From Symsagittifera roscoffensis (Eukaryota > Xenacoelomorpha > Acoela > Convolutidae): a stretch of 64,000 bases of DNA. Location of the stretch: assembly GCF_963678635.1 (NCBI RefSeq), contig NC_087064.1, positions 70,059,465-70,123,464 on the forward strand. Direction: 5' to 3'. The stretch's first letter is position 1; each line of letters starts with the position of its first letter. Positions 1 to 12,022 of this stretch are shown piece after piece. The notes beneath the pieces were generated by a model. It was not told the DNA's origin. It ran no database searches and saw nothing but the letters and a program-made list of their open reading frames with translations. Made by a program: the position numbers and the translations under genes.

Positions 1-1802
1 GGGTTTGGCGCAAATCCGTAGAGCACCAAGGGCTCTTTCAACCATGGTTTTTGAATTTCCGTGTTTCTACTCCTTCGCGTAAAATAGAACGAATCTCCTA
101 ATGCTTCCTATGGTACGTTCGACGCACCGGTGGTTCTATGGTCGTTTACGGGGAATAAACAATTTTGATATCCTCGATGTTACAATTTTCCTTGACTACA
201 TTTGATTCTGTAAAAGTGTTATCATATCTAATTTTTCTCTTGGCTTCCCCCACCGGACGTCTCGAAAAAAAATCAGCGGTTCCGATCTTTGCCCCGGCAT
301 GTGCTCTTTTACAAAGTCAAACGGAATGATCCGATCTATCCACAAGTTACCCGACTATACATCGTTTGGTTTTTCTTGTTATTTTCGTTAAGTATTGTAA
401 CAAGCACTTTGTGGTCGGTTAGCACGTTAAATTTTCTTCCAAATATACAATTTCTGAAGTATTTTGTCCCCCACACTACAGCAGCATTTCCAATTTAATT
501 GATGAGTGTTTTCTTTCCTCTGAAATTAAGTATCTGGAGGTGAACGAGATCGGTCGCCAGCCTTCGGGGCCTAGTTGTTCAAGCACTGCTCCCAGTCCGA
601 TCTGACTGCCGTCGCACACTAAACGAATGTCTTTGTGTACATCAAAACGTTTAAGTTCAACTATAGTCGCAACTTGTGTTTGAGAGCTTGAAAAGCAAGT
701 TGGCACTCTGCTGACCAAACGATATCGTTATTTTGCTAAGAAGCGGCCATAGTGACGCGACATTTAGGTGAGCGCCGGTAATTTTTTGTGGAGGCTATGT
801 ATTGATTGAGCCCATGAAAAATTTTAGTTGCGATAACGTACGTGACGGTTGCAGATTTTTGACCTTGGCCGTTTTCCTGACCAAAGGAGTAATACACGAG
901 GCTGATTTTTGTGCTCCAATCATTCGCATCCTAGTTTTGCAAAATCACATTTCGGTAGCTCAAGCGCCATACTTTCCCAATCCAGCTTTTTTGGTAATTT
1001 CATAACAAAGGCGGTGAGCTCAATTTCTGTGCCTTTTGAAAGGGCCAGAAAATCATCGATGAACACAAGATCGTTAGGGATCGCTTAATATGGAATCCAT
1101 TACACGTTGGAATGCAGCTAGCTTCGTAGTGAGGCCGTAGAAAGCTGTCTTGAATCGGTGAATGCAGGTGGATTTGGCTCCCATCATTGAGAAATTACAG
1201 TGGTTACTTGTATCCTTACTTGATGGCAATTGTCCATAGGCATATGTTAAGTCCATGGTTGTAAAAGAGACCGTACCCGATTTTTTTCGCTTATTGTTTG
1301 TCCTATCTTATTCATAAATTTTTCAATGTTCAGCACTGTTACTTGTTTTTATGTACATGTTTGTTTAGTCCCCGTGGTTCAAGCGCTAATTTTACCAACG
1401 CGTCCTTTTTAACTGTAATAACTACAGGGGATACGAAACTTTTATCCGAACACTCTTTGAGCTTTTGATATGCCCTTGGCTCAGTAATTTTTCAATTTCT
1501 CTGTCGATCTTATCATGGAGCATGATTGGAATGCGTCTGCCTTTCTGTTGCACTGGCGTTAGTGCTTTGAAAAAATACACTTATACTTTATAGTTGCAAC
1601 TTAATTCATTACCATAATACCATAAAACCTGAGTTTCTTTGAGTTGGATTCGATCATTAAATTTAACATTGAATACTTTTCTATTCTCAATCCAATGCTC
1701 ACAACACGATAAAAAAAACTGGTGTTTGTCGTTGCAACTTCGAAAACATGAAACCTGGGAAAAGCTCCGCCGGTTGTTGAGGTGTGGTAGCCTTTTTACT
1801 CA
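1..1802 (-). pseudogene. Decayed Ty3/gypsy pol fragment (RT, RNase H, linker)
   Basis: Reading the minus strand from about 1802 downwards gives recognisable pieces of a gypsy polymerase in the correct order. There is an RT N-terminal part with a QQKGRRIPI-like stretch near 1545-1480, then PVVITVKKD near 1427-1400, MDLTYAYGQLP at 1256-1224, an RT catalytic box FIDDFL at 1063-1046, and KCDFAKLGCEWL near 960-925. RNase H of the DGSQIGLGAVL type lies at 718-476, and a TDHK-type RNase H continuation plus an ADFFSR linker lie near 450-250. The pieces sit in different frames and contain stops, so no protein can be made. This element differs from the giant one at 27057, whose RT box is YVDD. The left end is cut by the window. 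Family assignment is secure; exact boundaries are not. Confidence 0.8.
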
Positions 1803-2770
1803 CCGTGCAATGATTCTTATCAATAGCTTCTATATTTTAACGGAAAGATGCATTATTGTTTTTTTTTCTTCAAAAAATTGAAGTAAAAATTCTTCTATTA
1901 TTTTATATGGCATGAAATTATGTGATTCGAATAGACAGTGTTGCGCGAAAGTAAGTATAAAAAAAACTCTGATAGCTCTGCAAGTTAATGAAATCAAGTT
2001 GACGCATCGGCAGTTCAAATTAAAAAGGCGCACAAATTTTTCAGGAGGAAAGAGTCTGAGATCTTGATCGTTGATAAGATTTAGCAACACTGAAACTCGA
2101 TTTTGATATCTTGTCTGTCTTTGTTTAGCACAGTGTGTATTAACAGTGAAAAGATTTCACGATTCAAGGCTCTTCTCTTTCTAAGGATTTTCATTGAACG
2201 GCTCAAAATGTCAGTGGAACTGCAAATGAATGTCTTCATTGACTTATCTGATTGTGTTAAGCGCCAAAAAGCAGTTGATCAATGATGTTGAAGGGAACTG
2301 AACTAATGTAAAATGTCATTCAATGTTTATAAATCGGTTTCGGTGGGAGCTCGGAGTCTTCAATATTCAAAGTCCGTATTAAAATTTTTGACCATTGTTG
2401 GGACGAATGGTGGCCGGAAAAGAAGAGTAAACGTTTTTGATTGACTGTATTGTTTCTTGTGTCCGCGGAATAGCACTAGGAGGAGTAGGTCCTATTTTAA
2501 CTTATTTCATATCTTCTGAGCAGCCGGAATAATCAAGGACACAGAGTCTGTCTTCCTGCGATGTTCCTAACCGAACACCAAGTTGTATACCCAGTAGATA
2601 CTTGATGATCGGTGGCCATTCATTTGGGTGTAGGCCATATGATTCCAACAAAAACAATTCTTTTCCTGGTGGAAGCTCAGCATAGAGTTAAACTACTCTC
2701 AAAAAAATATGTTTTAAAAAAGTTCAACTCATGTTTTGATCTCATACCATTTTTGACATGTAACAGCCGT
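983..2770. repeat. Tandem duplication, unit D1 (~1.79 kb)
   Basis: This unit is repeated almost unchanged as 2771-4545 in direct orientation with an offset of 1788 bp. Differences are few: single-base changes, and an 18-bp stretch (AGCTCAGCATAGAGTTAA, near 2671) missing from the second unit. It carries the upstream half of the decayed gypsy RT plus ~1 kb upstream of it. The near identity against the heavy internal decay shows that the RT was already dead when the unit was duplicated. Confidence 0.9.
1830..2290 (-). other. Upstream part of the duplicated unit, no recognised gene
   Basis: Between the RT fragment and the next repeat, the minus strand has an 86-codon open frame (2090-1830) and a shorter open stretch upstream (about 2290-2110) in another frame. 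Both recur in unit D2 (3877-3617 and about 4077-3900). They may be the gag/protease part of the dead gypsy element, but I see no DTG protease motif or zinc knuckle, so this is unassigned. Confidence 0.3.
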
Positions 2771-3590
2771 CCGCTTTTTTGGTAATTTCATAACAAAGGC
2801 GGTGAGCTCAATTTCTGTGCCTTTTGAAAGGGCCAGAAAATCATCGATGAACACAAGATCGTTAGGGATCGCTTAATATGGAATCCATTACACGTTGGAA
2901 TGCAGCTAGCTTCGTAGTGAGGCCGTAGAAAGCTGTCTTGAATCGGTGAATGCAGGTGGATTTGGCTCCCATCATTGAGAAATTACAGTGGTTACTTGTA
3001 TCCTTACTTGATGGCAATTGTCCATAGGCATATGTTAAGTCCATGGTTGTAAAAGAGACCGTACCCGATTTTTTTCGCTTATTGTTTGTCCTATCTTATT
3101 CATAAATTTTTCAATGTTCAGCACTGTTACTTGTTTTTATGTACATGTTTGTTAAGTCCCCGTGGTTCAAGCGCTAATTTTACCAACGCGTCCTTTTTAA
3201 CTGTAATAACTACAGGGGATACGAAACTTTTATCCGAACACTCTTTGAGCTTTTGATATGCCCTTGGCTCAGTAATTTTTCAATTTCTCTGTCGATCTTA
3301 TCATGGAGCATGATTGGAATGCGTCTGCCTTTCTGTTGCACTGGCGTTAGTGCTTTGAAAAAATACACTTATACTTTATAGTTGCAACTTAATTCATTAC
3401 CATAATACCATAAAACCTGAGTTTCTTTGAGTTGGATTCGATCATTAAATTTAACATTGAATACTTTTCTATTCTCAATCCAATGCTCACAACACGATAA
3501 AAAAACTGGTGTTTGTCGTTGCAACTTCGAAAACATGAAACCTGGGAAAAGCTCCGCCGGTTGTTGAGGTGTGGTAGCCTTTTTACTCAC
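2771..3590 (-). pseudogene. Second copy of decayed gypsy RT (partial)
   Basis: This minus-strand RT fragment is identical in most positions to 983-1802. It has the same MDLTYAYGQLP block (3044-3012) and FIDDFL box (about 2851-2834). The frame is cut at the duplication junction at 2771, so the thumb and RNase H present in the first copy are absent. Upstream, a 73-codon frame (3590-3369) is open here but shifted in D1 by a one-base difference in a run of A (AAAAAAA versus AAAAAA). Confidence 0.75.
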
Positions 3591-4545
3591 CGTGCAATGA
3601 TTCTTATCAATAGCTTCTATATTTTAACGGAAAGATGCATTATTGTTTTTTTTTCTTCAAAAAATTGAAGTAAAAATTCTTCTATTATTTTATATGGCAT
3701 GAAATTATGTGATTCGAATAGACAGTGTTGCGCGAAAGTAAGTATAAAAAAAACTCTGATAGCTCTGCAAGTTAATGAAATCAAGTTGACGCATCGGCAG
3801 TTCAAATTAAAAAGGCGCACAAATTTTTCAGGAGGAAAGAGTCTGAGATCTTGATCGTTGATAAGATTTAGCAACACTGAAACTCGATTTTGATATCTTG
3901 TCTGTCTTTGTTTAGCACAGTGTGTATTAACAGTGAAAAGATTTCACGATTCAAGGCTCTTCTCTTTCTAAGGATTTTCATTGAACGGCTCAAAATGTCA
4001 GTGGAACTGCAAATGAATGTCTTCATTGACTTATCTGATTGTTTTAAGCGCCAAAAAGCAGTTGATCAATGATGTTGAAGGGAACTGAACTAATGTAAAA
4101 TGTCATTCAATGTTTATAAATCGGTTTCGGTGGGAGCTCGGAGTCTTCAATATTCAAAGTCCGCATTAAACTTTTTGACCATTGTTGGGACGAATGGTGG
4201 CCCGGAAAAGAAGAGTAAACGTTTTTGATTGACTGTATTGTTTCTTGTGTCCGCGGAATAGCACTAGGAGGAGTAGGTCCTATTTTAACTTATTTCATAT
4301 CTTCTGAGCAGCCGGAATAATCAAGGACACAGAGTCTGTCTTCCTGCGATGTTCCTAACCGAACACCAAGTTGTATACCCAGTAGATACTTGATGATCGG
4401 TGGCCATTCATTTGGGTGTAGGCCATATGATTCCAACAAAAACAATTCTTTTCCTGGTGGAAACTACTCTCAAAAAAATATGTTTTAAAAAAGTTCAACT
4501 CATGTTTTGATCTCATACCCTTTTTGATATGTAACAGCCGTCCAC
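2771..4545. repeat. Tandem duplication, unit D2 (~1.77 kb)
   Basis: This is the second direct copy of D1. The junction lies at GCCGTCCGCTTTTTTGG (about 2765-2781), where the tail of D1 runs into the FIDD part of the RT; at the end of D2 the corresponding GCCGTCC runs instead into the segment-A sequence (CACTTAAGTCAG). Unequal exchange or slippage is the simplest explanation. Confidence 0.9.
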
Positions 4546-4648
4546 TTAAGTCAGATATGAGGTTAAGCGAAATAGGCCCTATAACTATTGGCTCAAGTTT
4601 CAGGGACCTTAATTCTTGTGTTTTTTTATCTCCTTCTCTCGGAGCCAA
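4355..4648 (-). pseudogene. Possible gypsy integrase C-terminal fragment
   Basis: A 97-codon minus-strand frame begins with APREGDKKTQELRSLKLEP and reads on through IVIGPISLNL and LSGRLLHIKK. The spacing of a KTQELR-type basic block, a GPIxxN turn and a closing basic strand resembles the C-terminal GPY/F-like module of retroelement integrases, but the match is weak. The same stretch recurs in copy B near 7840-7690 with a frameshift. It may equally be an accidental frame. Confidence 0.3.
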
Positions 4649-5148
4649 TTCGGTTCGCCTAAGACATGGGACATCGAGATCGTGTTACAGCTTAAAAGCT
4701 ACTACCAAAACAGCCCACCCACCCCCATTCTAGAAGTAAGCACGTCCCCATGGCTAGGTCTCTAAATACCTAGAACACGCGAACGCCGTTAAAAACAAGA
4801 TTGGAAACTCAAGTAAAAACCATTGATGTTTTTGGGACAGTGGAGCTTTGATCGATTTCAAATTGATCAGCCTAAAAACCGCCTTATCTCAACGTAACTC
4901 TGTAAAATACACTCTAGCAATTTCAATCAATACTCACAGATTGACAACTGCTATACAATCAATCAAGTAAAATATTTAGGTTAACTCTAGAAGTTTTTGG
5001 AAATAATTAGTTTTAACTCAAGTACTTTTGTCAATTTGAACCATATGGTCGCTTGATTGGTCGGCCTTCCCAAACAAAATGTTCCTTGCTCCAGACTTAG
5101 AGCTCACGTAACCTTCTGGATGTTCTCTTTCGGGAACAAGACAGCTCT

Positions 5149-5190
5149 ACTCGAGTATAAAAGGCAGCTCTTCCTGAGTATAAAAGGAAA
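5149..5190 (+). promoter_or_regulatory. Doubled TATA-box-like motif
   Basis: The sequence GAGTATAAAAGG occurs twice, 27 bp apart (about 5154 and 5181), and once in copy B (about 8629). TATAAAAGG is a good match to a eukaryotic TATA box on the plus strand. No convincing downstream coding region follows, so activity is only a possibility. Confidence 0.3.
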
Positions 5191-6292
5191 ATTGAACCGA
5201 GACATATTTGTTGATATAGCTGTAGGCATGAAAACAAAATTCGACAACATTTAGGCTTACAAGCAATTGAATATAACAGAAATTTTGTACAGCTGATAAA
5301 ACTACACAAAAGATAGCCGTTCATGTACATTTCGATCAATCAGTGTTTACTATACTAGTTTTTTTGTCAGTCACATTTTTGTTTTTGACTAGGAACAAAA
5401 TCAAAGTGTGGTTAAAATAAATGGGAAAGGACTACATTATCCTCAGTATAATTACGACATTATAAGAATACATTCCTTGATAATTTGTTGTGATTTTATA
5501 CACTCTAACATAGTCGGTGATACACAAACTCCTGTACTGGGGTTCTCTTTTTTCTTCTCCAAGTAAAAAATGGAGATATCGTATCTACAGGACCGTAAAG
5601 CAATTATCGGTCCTTTTTATATTTGCAATAAGAAATTTGGTTCCCTAAAAACTACAAAAAACTGACAGTTAGTGTGGATTTTATGAAATTCATTAAGTTT
5701 TTCTTCTCTTTATTTTCTAACATTTAAACTTGGATAATGTTCATGATCTGCATGTTTCAATTTGGTAAGTATTTTGATTGTAAAATTTTTATTTGTAATT
5801 TTGATTATTGAAATAAATTTATTATACGATGCAGTGATTTTTAAACTTCGTTTTTAAATTTTCTTTTTTAAATTTTAGTAGATTTTAGCGGGCTTGTCGA
5901 GCATATGTAGTAAGAATATCATTAAAAAAAGTCTTAGTTTGAATTAGATCGAATATTATCGTGTTTTGAAGATTTTTCGAAAAAATCTCAATTTTTGCGC
6001 AAAAACTTTTGCTATTGACTTACCATGAACAAAAAAACAACTGCAAAATCTTCATTGCACAATTCACCCTAATACATCAAAGATTTTCACCAAATGGACA
6101 ACCTGCGCTCAAATTTTTTCCAAAAAAATTTGATTTTCTACACAAAAACCAAAAAACACTATTTTTTCTAACATTCTCTTAGGAATACCCAAACAATGAA
6201 AGATACAAATTCAGTTCTCTATCTTTATACACGGTAGACTTCATACCCAGTGTTAAAACATAGCTGGGAGACCGGATGTTCTGTTCTCTATT

Positions 6293-6760
6293 TTATGACA
6301 TGGGGGGTCTCTCGACAATCCTCACTTCAGCCACAACATCTACTATTTTATCGAGAATGAGAAGGGAAAAAATTTTTGCGAAGGCCACGAAAACTAAGGT
6401 ATATAGGCAAAACAAACAAGCAGCAGTTATAATTGAGGCAAAGGAGGAGGTTTGACGAAAGAATCGCTGATGCAAACGCTGGAAATGTTTCCCATGAAAG
6501 GAACCAAAAACCTGCTGTAGAAATGGTACAGCCCATTCTATATCAACGAGGTACACCAAGAACGTAACGTTAGGCCACAGCTTTGTCAGAAGATTGGTGT
6601 ATTTCCGGTTTACGACACGAAGAGAAACAATTTTAACCACGAGAGTAGTATGCTCTGATTCAAGTGATGTTTTTTGGAAAAAGGCATTGAAATAACCCTT
6701 CATTAAATACTTAGTTTTAGTATATGCTACTGCATGAAAAAGCTCCTCCGTAGTATTCAA
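6293..6760 (-). CDS. Hypothetical protein, 155 aa, duplicated in segment B
   Basis: This is an open minus-strand frame of 155 codons, starting MNTTEELFHAVAYTKTKYL and ending VERPPMS. Its C-terminal third (about residues 108-145) is strongly hydrophobic (FASIITAACLFCLYTLVF...) and could be a membrane segment; the middle is basic and aromatic. The ORF start at 6760 is a TTG codon, not ATG. The homologous stretch in segment B (11080-10645) keeps most residues but is shifted near 10840. Upstream of the start another frame (YLKELEEFYATQANR) is also conserved between the copies, which may mean an upstream exon. No family recognised; it could be a fragment of a larger mobile-element gene. Confidence 0.4.
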   Translation of the reverse strand: MNTTEELFHAVAYTKTKYLMKGYFNAFFQKTSLESEHTTLVVKIVSLRVVNRKYTNLLTKLWPNVTFLVYLVDIEWAVPFLQQVFGSFHGKHFQRLHQRFFRQTSSFASIITAACLFCLYTLVFVAFAKIFSLLILDKIVDVVAEVRIVERPPMS

Positions 6761-6980
6761 CGATTAGCTTGTGTTGCATAGAATTCTTCTAATTCTTTCA
6801 GATAAATTAGAAAGTAATAGATTTTGTTATGCAACCTGGATTAGTCCATAAACTTAATTGACATCTCTTAGCGGAAAAAGAATACAAGAGAAAAACGACA
6901 CGAGACTAAAACATAAATGGCACCAATGCCTGAATGAACTTGATCTCAGCGAGCCTAGGAACTGGTCTGGTGGAGATATA

Positions 6981-7214
6981 TCAGTGACTACTGGATTGCA
7001 ACTTTGTACTCAAACATCCCGAGTTGGCGTTGTTCGTGGTGGTATTGATGATTGCGATGGGACGAGAGGGACGTGGGAATCGCCCAACGGAAATAGTATT
7101 CCTGCTAGCCTTCCGGGGGCCAGGTACTGCCAAAGGAAACGTCCTGAACAGAACTGAGCCTGCAAAAAAAACCAAGGTTTTCGTGCCAGAGTGATAGCCA
7201 GTCATATCAGACAC
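6981..7214 (-). other. Conserved short frame in segment A (uncertain coding)
   Basis: A 77-codon minus-strand frame starting MSDMTGYHSG is open here and in segment B (11564-11331). The overlapping plus-strand frame (6858-7157) is open in A only. The two minus-strand peptides differ at about one residue in five and no family is recognised, so I cannot tell which strand, if either, codes. Confidence 0.2.
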
Positions 7215-9079
7215 TAGGAACCACGGGTGCGCCCACTTCTAGTTCGGATGCAGAGAGAGGGATTGGGGACCGTCCCCACTCCTCGAAAACAATTCCTTGA
7301 GAGTCTAAATTTTCGATATCGCCTCCGAGAGTGGTGCCAACCACGGAAGGTTTTTTCGAGCGAATCCCACAGTCGTGATGGTAATTGATCATAAAAGCGC
7401 TTTGAGGAGGCAAACTGATGCAAAGAAACTCAAGTGTCGACCGGACGCAATAAAAAGGCTTGATGAAAAGGACTTCACAGTTTTGAACCTATAGCGGATA
7501 CTTGAAGTAGATTTTTCCCTAGCGGAACAGAAGCAGTTTAGTTCCGGAACCACCTTGTTGATACTTGTTGATCTGTTGCCATTCATTTGGGTGTAGGCCA
7601 AATGAATCCAATAAAAACAACTTTTTTCCTGGTGGCAGCACAGCATAGTGTTAAATTACTCTCAATAAAATATGTTTTAAAAAATTCAACTCATGTTTTG
7701 ATCTCATACCTTTTTTGATATGTAACGGTCGTCCGCTTAAGTCAGATATGAGGTTAAGCAAAATAGGCCCTATAACTATTGGCTCAAGTTTCAGGGACCT
7801 TAATTCTTGTGTTTTTTATCTCATTCTCTCGGAGCCAAACCGGTTCGCCTAAGACATGGGACATCGAGATCGTGTTACAGCTTAAAGGCTACTACCAAAA
7901 CAGCCCACACATCCCATTCTAGAAGTAAGCACGTCCCTATGGCCAGGTCTCTAAATACCTAGAACACGCGAACGCCGTTAAAAACAAAGTTGAAAACTCA
8001 AGTAAAAACCATTAATGTTTTTGGGACAGTGGAGCAGCTTTGATCGATTTCAAATTGATCAGCCTAAGAACCGCCTTATCTCAACGTAACACTGTAACAT
8101 ACACTCTAGCAATTTTAATCAATACTCACTGATTGACAACAGCTATACAATCAATCAAGTAAAATGTTTAGGTTAACTCTAGAAGTTTATGGAAGTAATT
8201 AGTTTTAACTCAAGTACTTTTGTCAGTTTGAACCATAAGGTCGCTTGATTGGTCGGCCTTCCCAAACAAGATGTTCCTGGCTCCAGAAGTAGCGCTCACG
8301 TAACCTTCTCGGTGTTCTCTTGCGGGAACAAGACAGCTCTACTCGAATAGTTTATTTGTAATTCAAATTGTGAATATCAATTTGACTATAGCTTGAATTT
8401 TCGTTCCATTTTCCCACAATTACGAACCCGGTTCCTCTCCCTTTCTGACTTTTCTTTTCAGTTGCTGCGACAAACATGAGCATGAAATGGCCAATTATAA
8501 TTTTTCAAAAATACTATTTCACCCCAAAAACAAGTTAAAAATTCAGGATTTGACAACCTGGCACAATACCAAAAACTTACTGAGGGAAAGCTTACACTCA
8601 TAGATGAGAGATAACGTTCCGAGTATAAAAGGAAAATTGAACCGAGACATGTTTGTTGATATAGCTGTAGGCATGAAAACAAAATTCGACAACATTTAGG
8701 CTTACAAGCAATTGAATATAACAGAAATTTTGTACAGCTGATAAAACTACACAAAAGATAGCCGTTCATGTACATTTCGATCAATCAGTGTTTACTATAC
8801 TAGTTTTTTTGTCAGTCACATTTTTGTTTTTGACTAGGAACAAAATCAAAGTGTGGTTAAAATAAATGGGAAAGGACTTCATTATCCTCAGTATAATTAC
8901 AACATTATAAGAATACATTCCTTGATAATATGTTGTGATTTTATACACTATAACATAGTCGGTGATACACAAACTCCTGTACTGGGGTTTTCTTTTTTCT
9001 TCTCCAAGTAAAAAGTGGAGATATCGTATCTACAGGACAGTAAAGCAATTATCGGTCCTTTTTAACTTTGCAATAAGAA

Positions 9080-9988
9080 AATGTTAAAAAAAACTCTTTT
9101 AAGTATACAGATAGAACTAAGAGATAGTACAGGTGGGAAAACTCCTTTTGTATCTGTAGGATTACACAAATTGTTTTCTTGTACCGCATGATTTGTAAAA
9201 TTCTTTTTTGAATAACACTTCCTACGAACAGAATGGTCAAAATGCAGCTGACTTTCGCATTATTTGAGGACATGCAACACAACGTGGAATATGTTTTGGT
9301 GCTCTTGCGTAAACTCTTGGGAGAACTGCAATCCCTTTTATTGAAAAAAATAGTCCAAGCTGAAGATGAATTGAAGCAGCTTTGTTTGAATGCGCAGCTC
9401 TATAGGCTGAGGAAGTTGTTAGTGGACGCAATAGAATCAAAACATTTGCGAAAGGTGTAGGAACAAAAACAGTTCGGAAAAAATGTGAGGCCGAAAAAAA
9501 CCCATGCGTAGAACTAGCAGAAACAGATCCATGTCTCAAAAAAGTAGATTGAAAAACAGCCGCTCTCGCAAGGCATTTTTGAGAATATAAAATAGATTTG
9601 AATCAAAGTAGCCATTTTTGATAACGAAACTATTCGAATTTTTATAAAGTCCCAGTTTTGGAAATAATTATCTCATCTTCTTTTTCTTTGGACCTAAATC
9701 TCCACCAAAAGATAAAATTCAAATTATATTTGCAAAAATGGATAAACTTTCACTTGTACCATTTATTGAAAGATATCATCAGCTCAGGTTCAAGTACATG
9801 GGATCTTGTCCCTCTGATAAATACCTCAACTACAAAAACGCTCTTTTGCAATCACCAATTCAGCTCCAAGAACCGACAGAGGAAAACACTGGATCATGGT
9901 TGATCGATTGGACAAAACTTACTACTCGGCTGATATTTTTGGGTAGAAAGAGATCAATTTAGATCTTTCTGAGAAACTATTGGCGGAT
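9080..9988 (+). other. Segment-B-specific block with two short plus-strand frames
   Basis: This ~910-bp block interrupts the A/B homology. It contains plus-strand frames of 75 codons (9233-9460, starting MVKMQLTFALFEDMQ, leucine-rich and probably helical) and 74 codons (9738-9962, starting MDKLSLVPFIERYHQ, reading on through SCPSDKY and ENTGSWLIDWTK). A clear target-site duplication is not visible at its ends (AAGAAA on the left, GATGGTTCCC on the right), so it may be sequence lost from A rather than inserted in B. No family recognised; exons of a host gene cannot be excluded. Confidence 0.3.
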
Positions 9989-10644
9989 GGTTCCCTAAAA
10001 ACTACAAAAAACTGACAGTTAGTGTGGATTTTATGAAGTTCATTAAATTTTTCTTCTTTTTATTTTCTAACATTTAAACTTGGATAATATTCATGATCTG
10101 CATGTTTCAATTTGGTAAGTATTTTGATTGTAAAATTTTTTATTTGTAATTTTGATTATTGAAATAAATTTATTATACGATGCAGTGATTTATAAACTTT
10201 GTTTCTAAATTTTCTTTTTGAAATTTTAGTAGATTTCTGCAGGCTTGTCGAGCATATGTAGTAAGAATATCATATAAAATAAGTCTTAGTTTGAATTAGA
10301 TCGAATATTATCGTGTTTTGAAGATTTTTTGAAAAACTCTCAATTTTTGCGCAAAAACTCTTGCTATTGACTTACCATTAACAAAAAAACAACTACAAAC
10401 TCTTCATTCCACAATTCACCTTAATACATCAAAGATTTTCACCAAATGGACAACCTGCGCTCAAATTTTTTCCAAAAAAATTTGATTTTCTACACAAAAA
10501 CCAAAAAACACTATTTTTTCTAAGATTCTCTTAGGAATACCCAAACAATGAAAGATACGAACTCAATTCTCTATCTGAATACACGGTAGACTTCATACCC
10601 AGTGTTAAAACATAGCTGGGAGACCGGATGTTCTGTTCTCTATT

Positions 10645-11080
10645 TTATGACATGGGGGGTCTCTCGACAATCCTCACTTCAGCCACAACATCTACTATTT
10701 TATCGAGAATGCGAAGGGAAAAAATTTTGCGAAGGCAGCGAAAACTAAATGATATAGGCAAAACAAACAAGCAGCAGTTATAAGTGAGGTAAAAGAGGAG
10801 GTTTGACGAAAGAATCGCTGATGCAAACGCTGGAAATGATTCCCCGAAAGGAACCAAAAACCTGCTGTAGAAATGGCACAGCCCATTCTATATCAACGAG
10901 GTAAACCAAGAACGTAACGTTAGGCCACAACTTTGTCGGAAGATTGGTGCAATTCCGGTTTACGACACGAAGAGAAACAATTTTACCCGCGAGAGTTGTA
11001 TGCTCTGATTGAAGTGATGTTTTTTGGAAAAAGGCATTGAAATAACCCTTCATTAAATACTTAGTTTTAGCATACGCCAC
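10645..11080 (-). pseudogene. Segment-B copy of the 155-aa ORF, frameshifted
   Basis: This stretch matches the minus-strand ORF at 6293-6760. The N-terminal ~75 codons are shared (starting MAYAKTKYLMKGYF here), then the frame shifts near 10840 and the C-terminal part continues in other frames (10857-10645, ending VERPPMS as in A). It is probably inactive. Confidence 0.5.
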
Positions 11081-12022
11081 TGCATGAAAAAGCTCCTCCG
11101 TAGTATTCAGCGATTAGCTTGTGTTGCATAGATTCCTTCCAACTCTTTTAGATAAATTAGAAAGTAATAGATTGTGTTATGCAACCTGGATTAGTCCATA
11201 AACCTAATTGACATCTCTTAGCGGAAAAAGAGTACACGAGAAAAACAACACGGGAGTAAAACATAAATAGCACAAATGCCTGAATGAACTTGATCTCAGC
11301 GAGCCTAGGAACTGGTCTGGAGGAGATATATCATTGACTTCTGGATTGCAACTTTGGACTCAAACATCTCGAGTTGGCGTTGTTCCTGGGGATATTGATG
11401 ATTGCGACTGGACGAGAGGGACGTGGGAATCGCCCAACGGAAATAGTATTCCTGCTAGTCTTCCGGGGGCCAGGTACTGCCAAAGTAAACGTCCTGAACC
11501 GAACTGAGCCTGCAAAGAAAACCAAGGCTTTCATGCCAGAGTGATAGCCAGTCATATCAGACACTAGGAACCACGGATGCGCCCACTTCTAGTTCGGATG
11601 TGAGAGACCCTCCTTGAGAGTAAACGAGGAAAGATTTTTGATCAGAACCTATCGAGCTCTCAGGCGTCTAAACTTTCGATAGCGCCTCCGAGAGTGGTGT
11701 CAGCCGCGAAAGGTTTCTCTCGAGCGAATTCCACAGTCGTGATGGTAACTGATCATAAAAGCACTTTGACGAGGCGTCGACCGGACGCAATAAAAAAGGC
11801 TTGATGAAGAAGATTTCACAGTTTTGAACCTATAGCGGATACTTGAAGTAGATTTTCTCCTAGCGGAACAGAAGCAGTTTAGTTCCGGAACCAGGTTGCG
11901 ACTGGTAGATCTTAATGTCTCGGGACAATTATCTCGGGACAACATGATGGAGCCCTCGAAGACTAAATCGTTGATGGACGTCCGTCAAAACGGGAGGAAA
12001 AAAACGCTAACATATCAAAGTT

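Larger units (their letters stand above)
4391..7555. repeat. Segmental duplication, copy A
   Basis: This segment matches 7572-11901 (copy B) in the same orientation. Corresponding blocks are 4391-5150 with 7572-8347, 5167-5640 with about 8620-9080, and 5640-7555 with 9989-11901. Divergence is moderate, with many single-base changes and small indels. Copy A lacks a ~270-290 bp block (about 8347-8630 in B) and a ~910-bp block (about 9080-9988 in B). The left end is homologous to the right part of units D1/D2 (motif CATTCATTTGGGTGTAGGCC at 2618, 4406 and 7579). Confidence 0.88.
7572..11901. repeat. Segmental duplication, copy B
   Basis: Partner of 4391-7555 in direct orientation. It is longer because of two blocks absent from A (about 8347-8630 and 9080-9988). 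The right end of the match is at TTAGTTCCGGAACCA (about 11879-11893), shared with 7534-7548. After this the sequence changes to an unrelated stretch leading into the inverted repeat. Confidence 0.88.
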
